Source: a candidate division WS1 bacterium
Lineage (GTDB): Bacteria; Armatimonadota; Zipacnadia; Zipacnadales; UBA5352
Direction of reading: 5' to 3'
DNA: 42,498 nucleotides
Assembly: GCA_012522765.1 (NCBI GenBank)
Contig: JAAYJW010000212.1
Span: 1-42,498 of the forward strand
Below the pieces are notes generated by a model. It ran no database searches and was not told where the DNA came from. It worked only from the letters and a program-made list of their open reading frames with translations. Numbering within the stretch: the stretch's first letter is position 1; every line of letters begins with the position of its first letter. The position numbers and the translations under genes were made by a program. Of the stretch, positions 1-8,413 are shown one piece after another.

Positions 1-63
1 CAGATGCAGGTCGGTGCGGGCGAGCAACAGGTGCGTGTCTCGCGACAGGCGCAGGAGGAGTGA
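1..63 (+). CDS. C-terminal tail of an upstream gene (partial)
   Basis: Frame 1 is open from the window edge to a TGA at 61-63 and gives about 20 residues with a Gln/Glu-rich end. Codon use, with many G/C third positions, looks coding, and a GGAGGAG just before the stop could serve as ribosome binding site for the next gene. The fragment is too short to identify. It might belong to the same transcription unit as the SMP-30-type gene that follows. Confidence 0.4.
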   Translation, partial: QMQVGAGEQQVRVSRQAQEE

Positions 64-69
64 CGCCAG

Positions 70-897
70 GTGAATGACGAGCTTGAACTGATCGCCGACG
101 GGCTCGCCTTTCCCGAGGGGCCATGCTTCGACGCGGACGGCAGCCTCTACCTCGTGCAGTGTGACAGCGGCTGGGTCTCGCGGATAGAGGACGGCCGGGC
201 GCATGACTACGTGCACACCGGCAGCACACCAAACGGCGCGGTCTTCGATGAGATGAACGTCCTGTGGGTCGCCGAGGCAGGGGCCAACCAGCTTCTGCGC
301 TACGATGGCAGCGATTTGGCGGAGATAGCAGGCTCGTGGGGAGGAGAGCCGCTGCGGAAGCCGAATGACCTTGTGTTCGCGCAGGACGGCTCGATCTACA
401 TGACCGGGCCGGGTGGTTCGGGCGCGGAAGACAGGGTGGGCGTCATTTACCACGTCTCGCGCGAGGGGCAGATCGAGGTAGTCGCCGACGGCATGGCCTT
501 CCCGAACGGGTTGGCATTGACGGCCGATGCCTCGCTGCTTTACGTGGCAGAGACGCGGGCTCACCGCGTGCTCGCCTTCGAAGTGCGCGCAGACGGTTCG
601 CTTGATGGCCCGCGGCCGTTCGCGGAGATGCCGGGAGGAACCGGCGGCGATGGCATGGCGCTGGACGTAGACGGCAACCTCTACGTCGCGCACTACGGCA
701 TGGGGGAGATCGCGGTTTTTGACGCTGAGGGCAAGCGCATCGGCACCCTTCCCGCTGGCGGAGAGAGGCCCACGAACGTGGCCTTCGGCGGAGATGACCT
801 GCGCGACTTGTTTGTCACCGAGGTAGAGACGGGGGCGGTGTACCGCCTGAGGCCGGGCTCCGAGGGGCTTCGTCCGTTCTGCGACCCGAGGAAGTAG
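70..897 (+). CDS. SMP-30/gluconolactonase-type beta-propeller protein
   Basis: This 275-residue protein has the repeated pattern of the SMP-30/gluconolaconase/LRE family: PEGP near residue 16 (the usual metal-binding Glu), TPNG, KPND, FPNGLAL and GDGMALD, each followed by a short beta-strand repeat. These supply the Glu, Asn and Asp ligands known to hold a divalent cation in six-bladed lactonases. The family hydrolyses sugar lactones and related esters; the substrate cannot be read from sequence. There is no signal peptide, so it is probably cytoplasmic. The GTG start at 70 follows GGAGGAG by about 10 bases. It lies 75 bases before the E1-beta gene on the same strand. Function within the family is uncertain. 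Confidence 0.8.
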   Translation: MNDELELIADGLAFPEGPCFDADGSLYLVQCDSGWVSRIEDGRAHDYVHTGSTPNGAVFDEMNVLWVAEAGANQLLRYDGSDLAEIAGSWGGEPLRKPNDLVFAQDGSIYMTGPGGSGAEDRVGVIYHVSREGQIEVVADGMAFPNGLALTADASLLYVAETRAHRVLAFEVRADGSLDGPRPFAEMPGGTGGDGMALDVDGNLYVAHYGMGEIAVFDAEGKRIGTLPAGGERPTNVAFGGDDLRDLFVTEVETGAVYRLRPGSEGLRPFCDPRK

Positions 898-972
898 ATC
901 CCGCGCGACCTTTCCGCGCTCTCGGTTGTTGTTAACGCTGAGCACTGACACCTGCAGCCTGATCGGACTAAC

Positions 973-1950
973 ATGAGAGAGATCTTCTACTCACACGCGA
1001 TTCGCGAGGCCCTCGAGGAGGAGATGGCGCGCGATGAGCGGGTCATCCTGATAGGCGAGGACATCGCTGAGTACGGCGGGGCTTTCAAGATCACCCGGGA
1101 CATGGCAGGGCGCTTCGGCAAGGACCGGGTGCGCAACACCCCCATCAGCGAGAACGGTTTCGTCGGCGTGGCGGTCGGGGCGGCGATGACCGGCCTGCGC
1201 CCGGTGGCGGAGCTCATGTTCATGGACTTCCTCACGCTGGCGATGGACCAGCTATGCAACCACGCAGCGAAGTTCCGCTACCAGTACGGCGAGCAGTGCA
1301 CGATCCCGCTGGTGCTGCGCTGCCCCGCAGGTGCCGGGCGCTCCTACGGCCCCACGCACTCACAGAGCCTCGAACGTTGGCTGATCAGTACGCCCGGTCT
1401 GCTCGTTGTCGCCCCCTCTACGGCCGAGGACGCCAAGGGCATGCTCAAGTCCGCCATCCGCTGCGACGACCCCGTGGTCTTCGTGGAGAGCAAGCTGCTC
1501 TACGGCCAGCGACAGCCGGTGCCGGATGGTGACTACACGGTGCCACTGGGCGAGGCCGCCATCCGCCGTGAAGGCGAGCACATCACTATCGTGGCGTACT
1601 CGCGGATGGTCGCTGAGGCGCTGAGGGCCGCCGATGCCCTTGCCGAACATGGCGTGGAGGCGGAGGTAGTTGATCTGCGCACCCTCTCTCCGCTCGACAT
1701 GGACACAGTGGCGACGTCGGTCGAGGCGACGGGCCGGGCGGTGGTGGTGGAGGAGGGGTCGCTCACAGGTGGCGTTTCGGCTGAGATTGCGCAGCGGATC
1801 ACCGAGGAATGCTTCGACCTGCTCGATGCGCCGCCGCGTAGAGTCGCGGCGCTCGATGTTCCGGTGCCTGCGGCGGAGGTGCTTGAGCGTGCCGCCACGC
1901 CGGACTGGCGCGACATCGCGCAGGCTGCGGCTGATGTGATCAACTACTGA
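973..1950 (+). CDS. 2-oxoacid dehydrogenase E1 component, beta subunit
   Basis: This 325-residue protein is full length for the beta subunit of heterotetrameric thiamine-diphosphate E1 enzymes (pyruvate, acetoin or branched-chain 2-oxoacid dehydrogenase). It shows the early GEDIAEYGG segment, the PISENGFVGVAVGAAM segment whose Glu typically contacts the thiamine cofactor, a Gly-rich SYGPTHSQ stretch, and a C-terminal transketolase domain from about residue 195 containing VVEEG. The enzyme decarboxylates a 2-oxoacid and hands the acyl group to lipoyl-E2. No alpha subunit, E2 or E3 lies in the window; an alpha subunit could lie to the left. The lipB gene at 11231 acts on the same kind of complex. 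No strong Shine-Dalgarno precedes the ATG. Substrate specificity cannot be assigned. Confidence 0.88.
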   Translation: MREIFYSHAIREALEEEMARDERVILIGEDIAEYGGAFKITRDMAGRFGKDRVRNTPISENGFVGVAVGAAMTGLRPVAELMFMDFLTLAMDQLCNHAAKFRYQYGEQCTIPLVLRCPAGAGRSYGPTHSQSLERWLISTPGLLVVAPSTAEDAKGMLKSAIRCDDPVVFVESKLLYGQRQPVPDGDYTVPLGEAAIRREGEHITIVAYSRMVAEALRAADALAEHGVEAEVVDLRTLSPLDMDTVATSVEATGRAVVVEEGSLTGGVSAEIAQRITEECFDLLDAPPRRVAALDVPVPAAEVLERAATPDWRDIAQAAADVINY

Positions 1951-1969
1951 CGCACGAGGGGTTGCTGAC

Positions 1970-2869
1970 TTGCTTACTACTGCGGACGCGACAATCATCG
2001 TGGTCAGCTACAACAAGCGCAAGTACACCGAGCTGTGTCTCGACAGCATGCTCAGGGGAATGCCGCGGCCGTCGCAGATCGTTGTGGTGGACAACGGCTC
2101 CACCGACGGCACGGTACCGTTCCTCGAGGACCGCTTCCCGGAGCTGGCCGAGGAAGCGGGTGTGGACTTCGACCTGATCCGCAATGATACAAATGTCGGC
2201 GCCTGCACAGCGCGCAATCAGGGCCTCTCGGTGGCCTGTGGCGAGTACATCGGCTTCATGGACAACGATGTCGCTGTGCGCTCGAGCGAGTGGCTCAGCA
2301 TCCTCGCCGGGGTGCTTGAAGAGGCGACGTCCAACGGCATCGTCGGCCCGAAGCTGGTCTTTCCGTTCGAGCCTTACAACATCCAGCATGCCGGGGCGGC
2401 GATCTCGCGCACGGGGAGGGTCAAGTATCTCGGACGGGGCAAGCAGATTGATGCCCCCGAGCACAACCAGCGCCGAGAGGTGCAATGTCTCATCAGCGCC
2501 TGCTGGTTGATGAAGGGCGAGATACCGGATAAGATCGGCGGACTGGACGAGATATTCAATCCCGCGCAGTTCGAGGACTTTGACTTTTGCTATCGCGCGC
2601 GCGAGGCGGGATGGAAGGTTCTGTACGATCCCGTTGCTGAGATGTACCACTACGAGAGCGTCACAACCGACAACTCGCCGGATGTGAACTACAAATACGT
2701 GACTGTGCGTAACGGCATGGAGTTCAAGCGCCGGTGGCGGCAGATGTTCGAGCAGGAGGACGGGCCGTCGGACGAGGAGTGCCACTGGGAGCGTCTTGAG
2801 ACGAGGCCGATTGAGCAGACGGGGATACCTCCGATAGTTGACCGAGACGGGAAGCCATGCAGCCCATGA
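1970..2869 (+). CDS. glycosyltransferase family 2
   Basis: A GT-A fold glycosyltransferase of 299 residues. The N-terminus has the family pattern TIIVVSYN, then VVVDNGSTDGT, NVGACTARNQG, and a DND metal/nucleotide-sugar motif near residue 97 in GFMDNDV. The region FEDFDFCYRAREAGW near residue 205 is the usual ED-containing acceptor/catalytic segment, and no membrane helix is seen. It would add a sugar from a nucleotide donor on the cytoplasmic face during polysaccharide assembly. The TTG start at 1970 is supported by GAGGGG about 8 bases upstream. It opens the polysaccharide locus and its stop falls just ahead of the ACP gene. Donor and linkage are not predictable. Confidence 0.88.
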   Translation: MLTTADATIIVVSYNKRKYTELCLDSMLRGMPRPSQIVVVDNGSTDGTVPFLEDRFPELAEEAGVDFDLIRNDTNVGACTARNQGLSVACGEYIGFMDNDVAVRSSEWLSILAGVLEEATSNGIVGPKLVFPFEPYNIQHAGAAISRTGRVKYLGRGKQIDAPEHNQRREVQCLISACWLMKGEIPDKIGGLDEIFNPAQFEDFDFCYRAREAGWKVLYDPVAEMYHYESVTTDNSPDVNYKYVTVRNGMEFKRRWRQMFEQEDGPSDEECHWERLETRPIEQTGIPPIVDRDGKPCSP

Positions 2870-2886
2870 CGAAGGAGATGACGTGG

Positions 2887-3141
2887 ATGTCCGATCAGCA
2901 ACTCAAGCAGCAGATCAAGGAAATGATCGTGGAGCGCCTCTTCCTCGACGCCGATCCGCAGCAGATGGCCGATGATGAGAACCTGATGGAGAACTACGAG
3001 ATCGACTCGGTCAATCTCTTTGAGATCGTGGTCGGCCTCGAGGAGCAGTTCGACATATCCTTTGAGGATGAGGACTTCAGCGTGGACCTCTTTGCCACCG
3101 TCAACAGCCTCGCGGAGTACGTAGAGACGAAGCGGAGCTGA
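2887..3141 (+). CDS. acyl carrier protein (exosortase-A-cluster type)
   Basis: An acidic protein of 84 residues with the phosphopantetheine attachment motif DSV (Ser41 from this start, codon at 3007) and the ACP four-helix pattern ending in LAEYVETK. An ATG at 2857 would extend it by 10 residues and overlap the preceding gene. The ATG at 2887 is preferred because AAGGAG lies 8 bases before it. The next two genes resemble exosortase-A-associated hydrolases, and ACPs of this kind occur beside them in EPS/PEP-CTERM loci. It is therefore more likely a specialised carrier for acyl modification or precursor synthesis than the housekeeping fatty acid ACP. That role is inference. Confidence 0.85.
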   Translation: MSDQQLKQQIKEMIVERLFLDADPQQMADDENLMENYEIDSVNLFEIVVGLEEQFDISFEDEDFSVDLFATVNSLAEYVETKRS

Positions 3142-3148
3142 GTGAGTT

Positions 3149-3961
3149 GTGACAGCAGCACAGGAGCGACTTGTCAGCTTTGAGAGCGCGGGCGAGCTTC
3201 TCCACGGCGTGATCCATGAGCCGCTGGAGGAGACGCAGCAGGCGCTTGTCTTCTGCCACCCGTTCGCGGAGGAGAAGAAGTGCGCTCACCGGAGCATGGT
3301 AGAGGCGGCGCGTGCGTGTGCGGCGGCCGGGTGGGCGGTGCTGCGCTTCGACAATCGCGGCTGTGGAGACAGCCCCGGCTGCTTCGAGCAGTACGATCTC
3401 AATGACTGGCGGCTGGATATTGAGAGCGCGCTTGAGTGCGCGGCGCGCGAGACCTCTTCAGCGGTGGGACTGCTGGGCTTGCGACTCGGGGCCACGCTCG
3501 CGGCAGAGGTTGCCGAGGATCGCCCGGATGTTGCCTGCCTGGTGCTCTGGGAGCCGATCGTGGACGGTGAGCGTTACATCAAGCAGAATCTGCGCCGGTC
3601 AATCATCAAGGCGATGATGACCAGCCACGAGGGCGGCGGGAGCGGCACGACTGCCGCCCACACTGCAGGCGCTTCAGGCGAGGGCACGGTAGATTTTGAC
3701 GGCTACAGTGTCGGCGAGGCGATGCGCGAGCAGCTTGCCGAGGTGAACCTGCTGGAGCCGCCACCGGTCTATCCGCGGCCGGTTCTCGTAGTCGCACTGG
3801 GAGCCGGGGAGGCGATGGGGGAGCAGTTGCAGCGGCTCGCAGACGCTTACACTATGGGGACAGCGCGCGCGGTGCGTCAGGAGCCGATCTGGCAGCGGAT
3901 CGGTGTGATGGACGCGACGCCCGTGATCTCCGCGACAGTCGAATGGCTGAGGCAGCAGTGA
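3149..3961 (+). CDS. alpha/beta hydrolase, exosortase A-associated hydrolase 2-like
   Basis: 270 residues with an alpha/beta-hydrolase core: FCHPFAEE near residue 35 (oxyanion-loop region), LRFDNRGCGDSPG at 65-77, and the nucleophile-elbow position GLRLG at 110-114. Arg112 replaces the expected Ser of GxSxG. From memory, this HPFAEE plus LRLGA combination is typical of the exosortase A-associated hydrolase 2 family, so the substitution is a family trait and not a mutation. Residues 150-190, holding a Gly/Ser/Thr-rich stretch, look like a flexible insertion. It starts with GTG 7 bases after the ACP stop and overlaps the next gene by 4 bases. The reaction is unknown; a non-classical or non-catalytic role is possible. 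Confidence 0.75.
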   Translation: MTAAQERLVSFESAGELLHGVIHEPLEETQQALVFCHPFAEEKKCAHRSMVEAARACAAAGWAVLRFDNRGCGDSPGCFEQYDLNDWRLDIESALECAARETSSAVGLLGLRLGATLAAEVAEDRPDVACLVLWEPIVDGERYIKQNLRRSIIKAMMTSHEGGGSGTTAAHTAGASGEGTVDFDGYSVGEAMREQLAEVNLLEPPPVYPRPVLVVALGAGEAMGEQLQRLADAYTMGTARAVRQEPIWQRIGVMDATPVISATVEWLRQQ

Positions 3962-4833
3962 TTACGCAGCAACAGACGATGGAGCAGCATCTGTTCTTCC
4001 CCAGCCACGGACAGCGGGTGCTCGGTGTGCTGCACAGGCCCGAAGGGCCGCCACGGCCCGGGGCACTGGTCTTTCTGCACGGCTGGTCGGGATACCGAAT
4101 CGGGCCGCATCAGATGTTCACGAAGAGCGCGCGACAGGCCGCCGAGCTTGGCTTCGCCTCCCTGCGGTTCGACTTCCGTGGCCGCGGAGACAGTGAGGGC
4201 GACGCATCGGCGACCACGCTCTCGACGATGATCGAGGACGCGGTGGCCGCGGCGCGGCTGGTCTGCGATGAGATGGGTGTTGAGCGCGTGGCGCTGATCG
4301 GCGACTGCTCGGGCAGCGAGGTGGCGATTGGGGCCGGTGTGCTGGATGAGCGCATCGATTCGCTTGTGCTCTGGTCGGCGCCGATTGTGGCCGGGTCGCG
4401 TGCGGGGGCCGATGCAGCCAAGCGGCGCAGCACCTACGCGAGCTATCTGTCGAAGCTCTTCCGCAGGGAGACATGGGCGAAGCTGATCGGCGGCAGGCTG
4501 CAGCCGCGCATGATCATGCGGGCTCTCACCCGCGGCGGCAAAGGCGCAGGTGAGGAGGGCGCGAAGAGCGATCGCGAGATCGACTGGTACCGGCGCTTCG
4601 TGGACTTCGGGGGGCGCATTCTGTTCATCTACGGCGGCAACGATCCTCTGACCACCAGTGCGGTCGGGCACTACCGTGATCTATCCGAGGAGGCAGGGCG
4701 CGAGTTTGAGCATCACGTGGTCGAGGGCGCGAATCACGCCTTCTACTCACTCGGCTGGGAGCGGGAGGTCATGGATGTGACGCTTGAGTGGCTCGTCGGG
4801 CGCTATCCGGCAACGAGTGGTGGCGATGGGTGA
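3958..4833 (+). CDS. alpha/beta hydrolase, exosortase A-associated hydrolase 1-like
   Basis: About 291 residues from a GTG whose bases overlap the previous stop (GTGA) with GAGG 5 bases upstream; an ATG at 3943 is the alternative start. The alpha/beta-hydrolase features are FLHGWSGYR, LRFDFRGRGDSEG, a nucleophile elbow GDCSG with Cys117 at the catalytic position (codon 4306-4308), an acid in YGGNDPL, and the His in GANHAFY. A Cys nucleophile resembles dienelactone hydrolase and the exosortase A hydrolase 1 group. A Cys-Asp-His triad therefore seems intact, unlike in its neighbour. The pair plus ACP suggests a thioester or ester step linked to polysaccharide synthesis; the substrate is unknown. 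Confidence 0.75.
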   Translation: MITQQQTMEQHLFFPSHGQRVLGVLHRPEGPPRPGALVFLHGWSGYRIGPHQMFTKSARQAAELGFASLRFDFRGRGDSEGDASATTLSTMIEDAVAAARLVCDEMGVERVALIGDCSGSEVAIGAGVLDERIDSLVLWSAPIVAGSRAGADAAKRRSTYASYLSKLFRRETWAKLIGGRLQPRMIMRALTRGGKGAGEEGAKSDREIDWYRRFVDFGGRILFIYGGNDPLTTSAVGHYRDLSEEAGREFEHHVVEGANHAFYSLGWEREVMDVTLEWLVGRYPATSGGDG

Positions 4834-5986
4834 TCCCGCGCCGGCGCGCGTACTGCTGGTCAACCACGTCGGCGAGGTCAGCGGCGCGGAGAACAGCCTT
4901 CTAACGCTGGCGCACCACCTTGACCGGCGGCGGATCCAACCCGTGGCGGCCGTTCCGGCAGGCAGGCTGGCGGCGGAGCTTGATGCGCTGAAGGTGCCGG
5001 TGAGTCTGCTGCCGCCACTGCGGCTCAATCGCCCTCGGAACCCCTGGGAGGCGTTCTCGGGCTGGCTGCGACTGAAGCGGTGGGGGGCGGCGCTGGGCAC
5101 TGCAGCCGAGGAGCTTGGGGCGCAGCTTATCGCCGCGAACAGCGTGATCGCAGCCGTTGCCGCTGCCGGCGGCCCGGCGCGCGAACTGCCGATCGTCTGG
5201 CATGCACGAGACCTGCGGGCACCGCGGCGAGCAGTGCGGTGGGTGGTGCCAAGGGTGACGCGGATCGCGGCGATCTCGGCATGCGTGGCCGACAATCTTT
5301 GTGAGGCACATCCTGCAGCGCAGGATCGCATCACGCTCATTTACAACGGCATCGACCGGACGCTCTTTTACCCTGAGCGCTCGCGTACGGAGGTGCTGAG
5401 GGAGTTTCGCATCGCCGACGATGCCATCGTCATCGGCAACATCGGGCAGCTCGTGCCGTGGAAGCGGCAGGACCTGTTCCTCGAGGCGGCTGCAGGTATA
5501 CTCGCGCGCAACTCACGCGCGTGGTTCCTCGTGGTGGGCGCCGACATCTTCGGCGACCATCCTGAGTACGTCGCCGACCTGCGCCAGACGGCCGTGAGGC
5601 TCGGCTTGAGCGGGCGCCTCGTCTTCACCGGCTATCGTGAGGACGTGGCCTCGCTGATGGGCGCGATGGATGTGCTGGTGCATTGTGCCGCCGATGAACC
5701 GCTGGGGCGAGTGCTCATCGAGGCGATGAGCCTTGGCGTACCCTGCGTGGCAGTGGATCGCTGCGGACCATCGGAAGTCATCGAGGATGGGGAGAGTGGC
5801 ATCCTCGTGCCACCTGACGAGCCGCGGGCGATCTCCGATCGCGTCGTGGAGCTTTTGTCGCGGCAGGGCGGAGCCGAACGGATGGGCGCTACCGCGAGGC
5901 GGCGCGTAGACGACCTGTTTTCGGCCTCACGCATGGCCCGGCTTACAGAGAACCTCTACGAGGAGGCGCTGGCGGCAGCGCGCTGA
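4826..5986 (+). CDS. glycosyltransferase family 4
   Basis: A GT-B retaining glycosyltransferase of about 386 residues. The N-terminal acceptor domain begins VLLVNHVGEVSGAENSLL. The C-terminal donor domain starts with NIGQLVPWKRQD and carries the E-x7-E motif in DEPLGRVLIEAMSLG followed by GPSEVIEDGESGILVPP. The ATG at 4826 overlaps the hydrolase stop by 8 bases. An upstream in-frame ATG at 4784 would overlap far more and adds a non-homologous leader. It ends in a TGATG overlap with the next GT4 gene, so the two are translationally coupled. It acts on the cytoplasmic side, adding a sugar to a lipid-linked oligosaccharide. Specificity is unknown. Confidence 0.88.
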   Translation: MGDPAPARVLLVNHVGEVSGAENSLLTLAHHLDRRRIQPVAAVPAGRLAAELDALKVPVSLLPPLRLNRPRNPWEAFSGWLRLKRWGAALGTAAEELGAQLIAANSVIAAVAAAGGPARELPIVWHARDLRAPRRAVRWVVPRVTRIAAISACVADNLCEAHPAAQDRITLIYNGIDRTLFYPERSRTEVLREFRIADDAIVIGNIGQLVPWKRQDLFLEAAAGILARNSRAWFLVVGADIFGDHPEYVADLRQTAVRLGLSGRLVFTGYREDVASLMGAMDVLVHCAADEPLGRVLIEAMSLGVPCVAVDRCGPSEVIEDGESGILVPPDEPRAISDRVVELLSRQGGAERMGATARRRVDDLFSASRMARLTENLYEEALAAAR

Positions 5987-7146
5987 TGAACGGCGGTCAT
6001 GACGAGCGCAATCAGCTAAGCATCGGGATTGACTGCCTGCTGGCCGGCGAACGGCCGTCAGGCGTCGAGCGTGCGACGCTTGGGCTGCTGGAGGGGCTCG
6101 CTGAGATCGAGCCGCCGGACCAGCACTTCGCAGTCCTGATAGCTGAGGGGCGTGATGATGCGGTACCGCCGGGCCCGGCGCTCAGAGTGCTGACCGCGCC
6201 CCGGTGGGCAGGCAGGCGGGCGGGTCGAGTGCTCTACGAGCAGCTTATCGCGGCTGCTCGGCTGAGGGCGGAGTCAGTTGACGTGGTTCACGGCCCTGCG
6301 TATGTCCTCCCGCTGAACTGGGACGGGCCATCTGTGGCCACGATTCACGACGCCATCACGGTCTGCCGGCCCGAATGGTGCCAGTGGCACAACGTGGTTC
6401 ACTACGGCATGGTGATGACAGCAAGCGCGCGCCGGGCCAGTGCCGTGGTGGCCCCGAGCGAGTTCACGAAGCAGGAGTTGATCGAGCACCTGGGGGTGGA
6501 GTCGAGTCGGGTGCGCGTCGCGCCGCTGGGGGTCAGCGAGAGTTTCGCGCCCGCGGATGAAGAGGCCGTCGAGCGGCTGCGCGGGCGCTACAATCTTCCG
6601 GAGAAGTATCTGCTGTCGGTCGGCAACCTTGAGCCGCGGAAGAACCTGGCGGGCGTGGTGCGGGCTTTCGAGGCACTCGCGGGCGCGATCCCGCACCACC
6701 TGGTCATCGCCGGGAAGTGCGGATGGAAGTACAAACAGACCCTTGCGGCCATCGAAGGCTCACCGGTGGCGGACCGCATTCGGCGTCTGGACTGGATTGC
6801 CGAGGAGGACCTGTGCGGGCTGTATTCGGGCGCGGAGGTGCTTGTCCAGTGGTCGCTGCACGAGGGTTTCGGCCTCACGCCGCTGGAGGCGATGGCCTGC
6901 GGAACGCCGGTAGTGATCTCCGACGGTGGCGCTCTGCCGGAGGTGGCTGGAAAGGCGGCGATGGTTGTGCCGCTCGATGCCGGCCCGGAGGGGCTTGCAG
7001 GGGCGCTGCGGGAGCTTGTTGATGACGCGCAAGCACGGGCGCGGATGAGCCGGCGGGGGATCGAGCACTCGGCGAAATACAGGTGGGCAGCGCACGCAGA
7101 GGTTGTTGCACGGGCCTACCGGGAGGTCGCGATTGAGGCGCAGTGA
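5986..7146 (+). CDS. glycosyltransferase family 4 (mannosyltransferase-like)
   Basis: A 386-residue GT4 protein. It has a Gly-rich acceptor loop LLAGERPSGVERATLGLLEGL, VVHGPAYVLPL, the TIHDAI segment common in mannosyltransferase-type GT4 enzymes, then donor-domain motifs SVGNLEPRKNLAGVVRAF and E-x7-E in HEGFGLTPLEAMACGTPVV. Its ATG overlaps the preceding stop (TGATG) and the next gene begins inside its 3' end. This places it in the middle of a coupled run of three GT4 genes. The mannose preference is only a resemblance and is not established. Confidence 0.88.
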   Translation: MNGGHDERNQLSIGIDCLLAGERPSGVERATLGLLEGLAEIEPPDQHFAVLIAEGRDDAVPPGPALRVLTAPRWAGRRAGRVLYEQLIAAARLRAESVDVVHGPAYVLPLNWDGPSVATIHDAITVCRPEWCQWHNVVHYGMVMTASARRASAVVAPSEFTKQELIEHLGVESSRVRVAPLGVSESFAPADEEAVERLRGRYNLPEKYLLSVGNLEPRKNLAGVVRAFEALAGAIPHHLVIAGKCGWKYKQTLAAIEGSPVADRIRRLDWIAEEDLCGLYSGAEVLVQWSLHEGFGLTPLEAMACGTPVVISDGGALPEVAGKAAMVVPLDAGPEGLAGALRELVDDAQARARMSRRGIEHSAKYRWAAHAEVVARAYREVAIEAQ

Positions 7147-8383
7147 GCGAGGCGGCAGGCTGGTATACGTGCTGGGCAGCTTTCCCTCGCTGTCGGAGAC
7201 CTTCATCCTGCGCGAGATCCTCGAGCTTGAGCGGAGGGGCCTGCGGATCTCGATCCTGTCACTCGAGCCGGGCGAGGCGGTAGTCCATGCCGATGCCCTG
7301 GGGCTGGCGGAGCGCACGGTGTACCGGCCATCGCCGTTGTCGCTGCGCTCGCTGCTCGCGGGGCTTGTGACGCTTATTCTGCGTCCTTTCGGGACAATCG
7401 GCGCGACGCTGTATGCGGTGAAGTGCATCCTGGGCGCCCCGAACGCCGCGGGGGAGATCATTCGCAGCATGGCGGCGGCGGCATTCTTCGCCTGTGCGCT
7501 GCGGGGAACCAAGCCGAGGCACGTACACGCTCATTTCGCCTCCATGCCCGCTACGGTCGGGCTGCTGCTGGCGCACATACTGGAGACGACTTTCTCAGTC
7601 TCGGCGCATGCGAGGGACCTTTTCGCCGGCGAGACCGTTCTGATGGACAGGAAGACGCGCGAGGCGGAGTTTGTGGCCGTCTGCACGGAGGCGGGGCTGG
7701 AGCATCTGCGGCGGCAGCATCCGATGTCCGCCAGCGGTCGGCTGAACTTGATCTATCACGGAGTTGACGTCGTCGAGTTGATGCCGCTGCCCTCGTCAGA
7801 GCCCTCCGATGATGTGCCGCTTGTCCTGTCGATTGGTAGACTGGTGGAGAAGAAGGGCTTCCCGGTGCTGCTGCGGGCGGCGGCGCTGCTGCGCAAACGT
7901 GGCATCAGCTTCCGCCTGCAGATAGTCGGCGCGGGGCCGGATGAGGCCGACCTGCGGCGCCTGGTGACGGGGCTTTCGCTGGAGAATTGCGTCGAGCTTT
8001 CGGGCGCTATCGAGCACGAGCGCCTGATCCCGCTCTTTCGGAGGGCAGCGGTGTTCGTGCTGGCATCCGTTGTGGCGAGTGATGGCGATCGCGACGGGCT
8101 GCCGAACGTGCTGCTCGAGGCGCTGGCGCTGGGTGTACCGGCGGTAAGCACGCGCGTCTCGGCGATCCCGGAGCTGATCGAGCACGAGGAGACGGGGCTG
8201 CTGGCGAAGCCGGGCGATGCCGAGGACCTTGCCGATCAGATCGAGCGCATGCTCTTTGACGAGGAGCTTCGGGCGAAAGTGGTCGAGCAGGGGCGGCTTG
8301 CGGTGGTGACGCGGTTCGATGTGAAGGAGAATGTGCTGAAGCTGGCCGATCTGTTTGCCAGCGTGATGAGCCGTCGTCGTTGA
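7133..8383 (+). CDS. glycosyltransferase family 4
   Basis: About 416 residues of GT4. The N-terminus reads YVLGSFPSLSETFILREI, a segment usual in colanic-acid-type GT4 enzymes (WcaL/AmsK-like). HAHFASMPATVGLL follows, then the donor domain with SIGRLVEKKGFPVLLRAA and SDGDRDGLPNVLLEALALGVPAVST. The first acid of the usual E-x7-E pair is Asp here. A TTG at 7133 with GGGAGG about 7 bases upstream fits better than the ATG at 7103, which adds 10 non-homologous residues. It overlaps the previous gene by 14 bases. There is a short gap before the flippase gene. Confidence 0.85.
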   Translation: MRRSERGGRLVYVLGSFPSLSETFILREILELERRGLRISILSLEPGEAVVHADALGLAERTVYRPSPLSLRSLLAGLVTLILRPFGTIGATLYAVKCILGAPNAAGEIIRSMAAAAFFACALRGTKPRHVHAHFASMPATVGLLLAHILETTFSVSAHARDLFAGETVLMDRKTREAEFVAVCTEAGLEHLRRQHPMSASGRLNLIYHGVDVVELMPLPSSEPSDDVPLVLSIGRLVEKKGFPVLLRAAALLRKRGISFRLQIVGAGPDEADLRRLVTGLSLENCVELSGAIEHERLIPLFRRAAVFVLASVVASDGDRDGLPNVLLEALALGVPAVSTRVSAIPELIEHEETGLLAKPGDAEDLADQIERMLFDEELRAKVVEQGRLAVVTRFDVKENVLKLADLFASVMSRRR

Positions 8384-8413
8384 CGCATCTGTGCGGGCAA
8401 GACGCAACGAACG

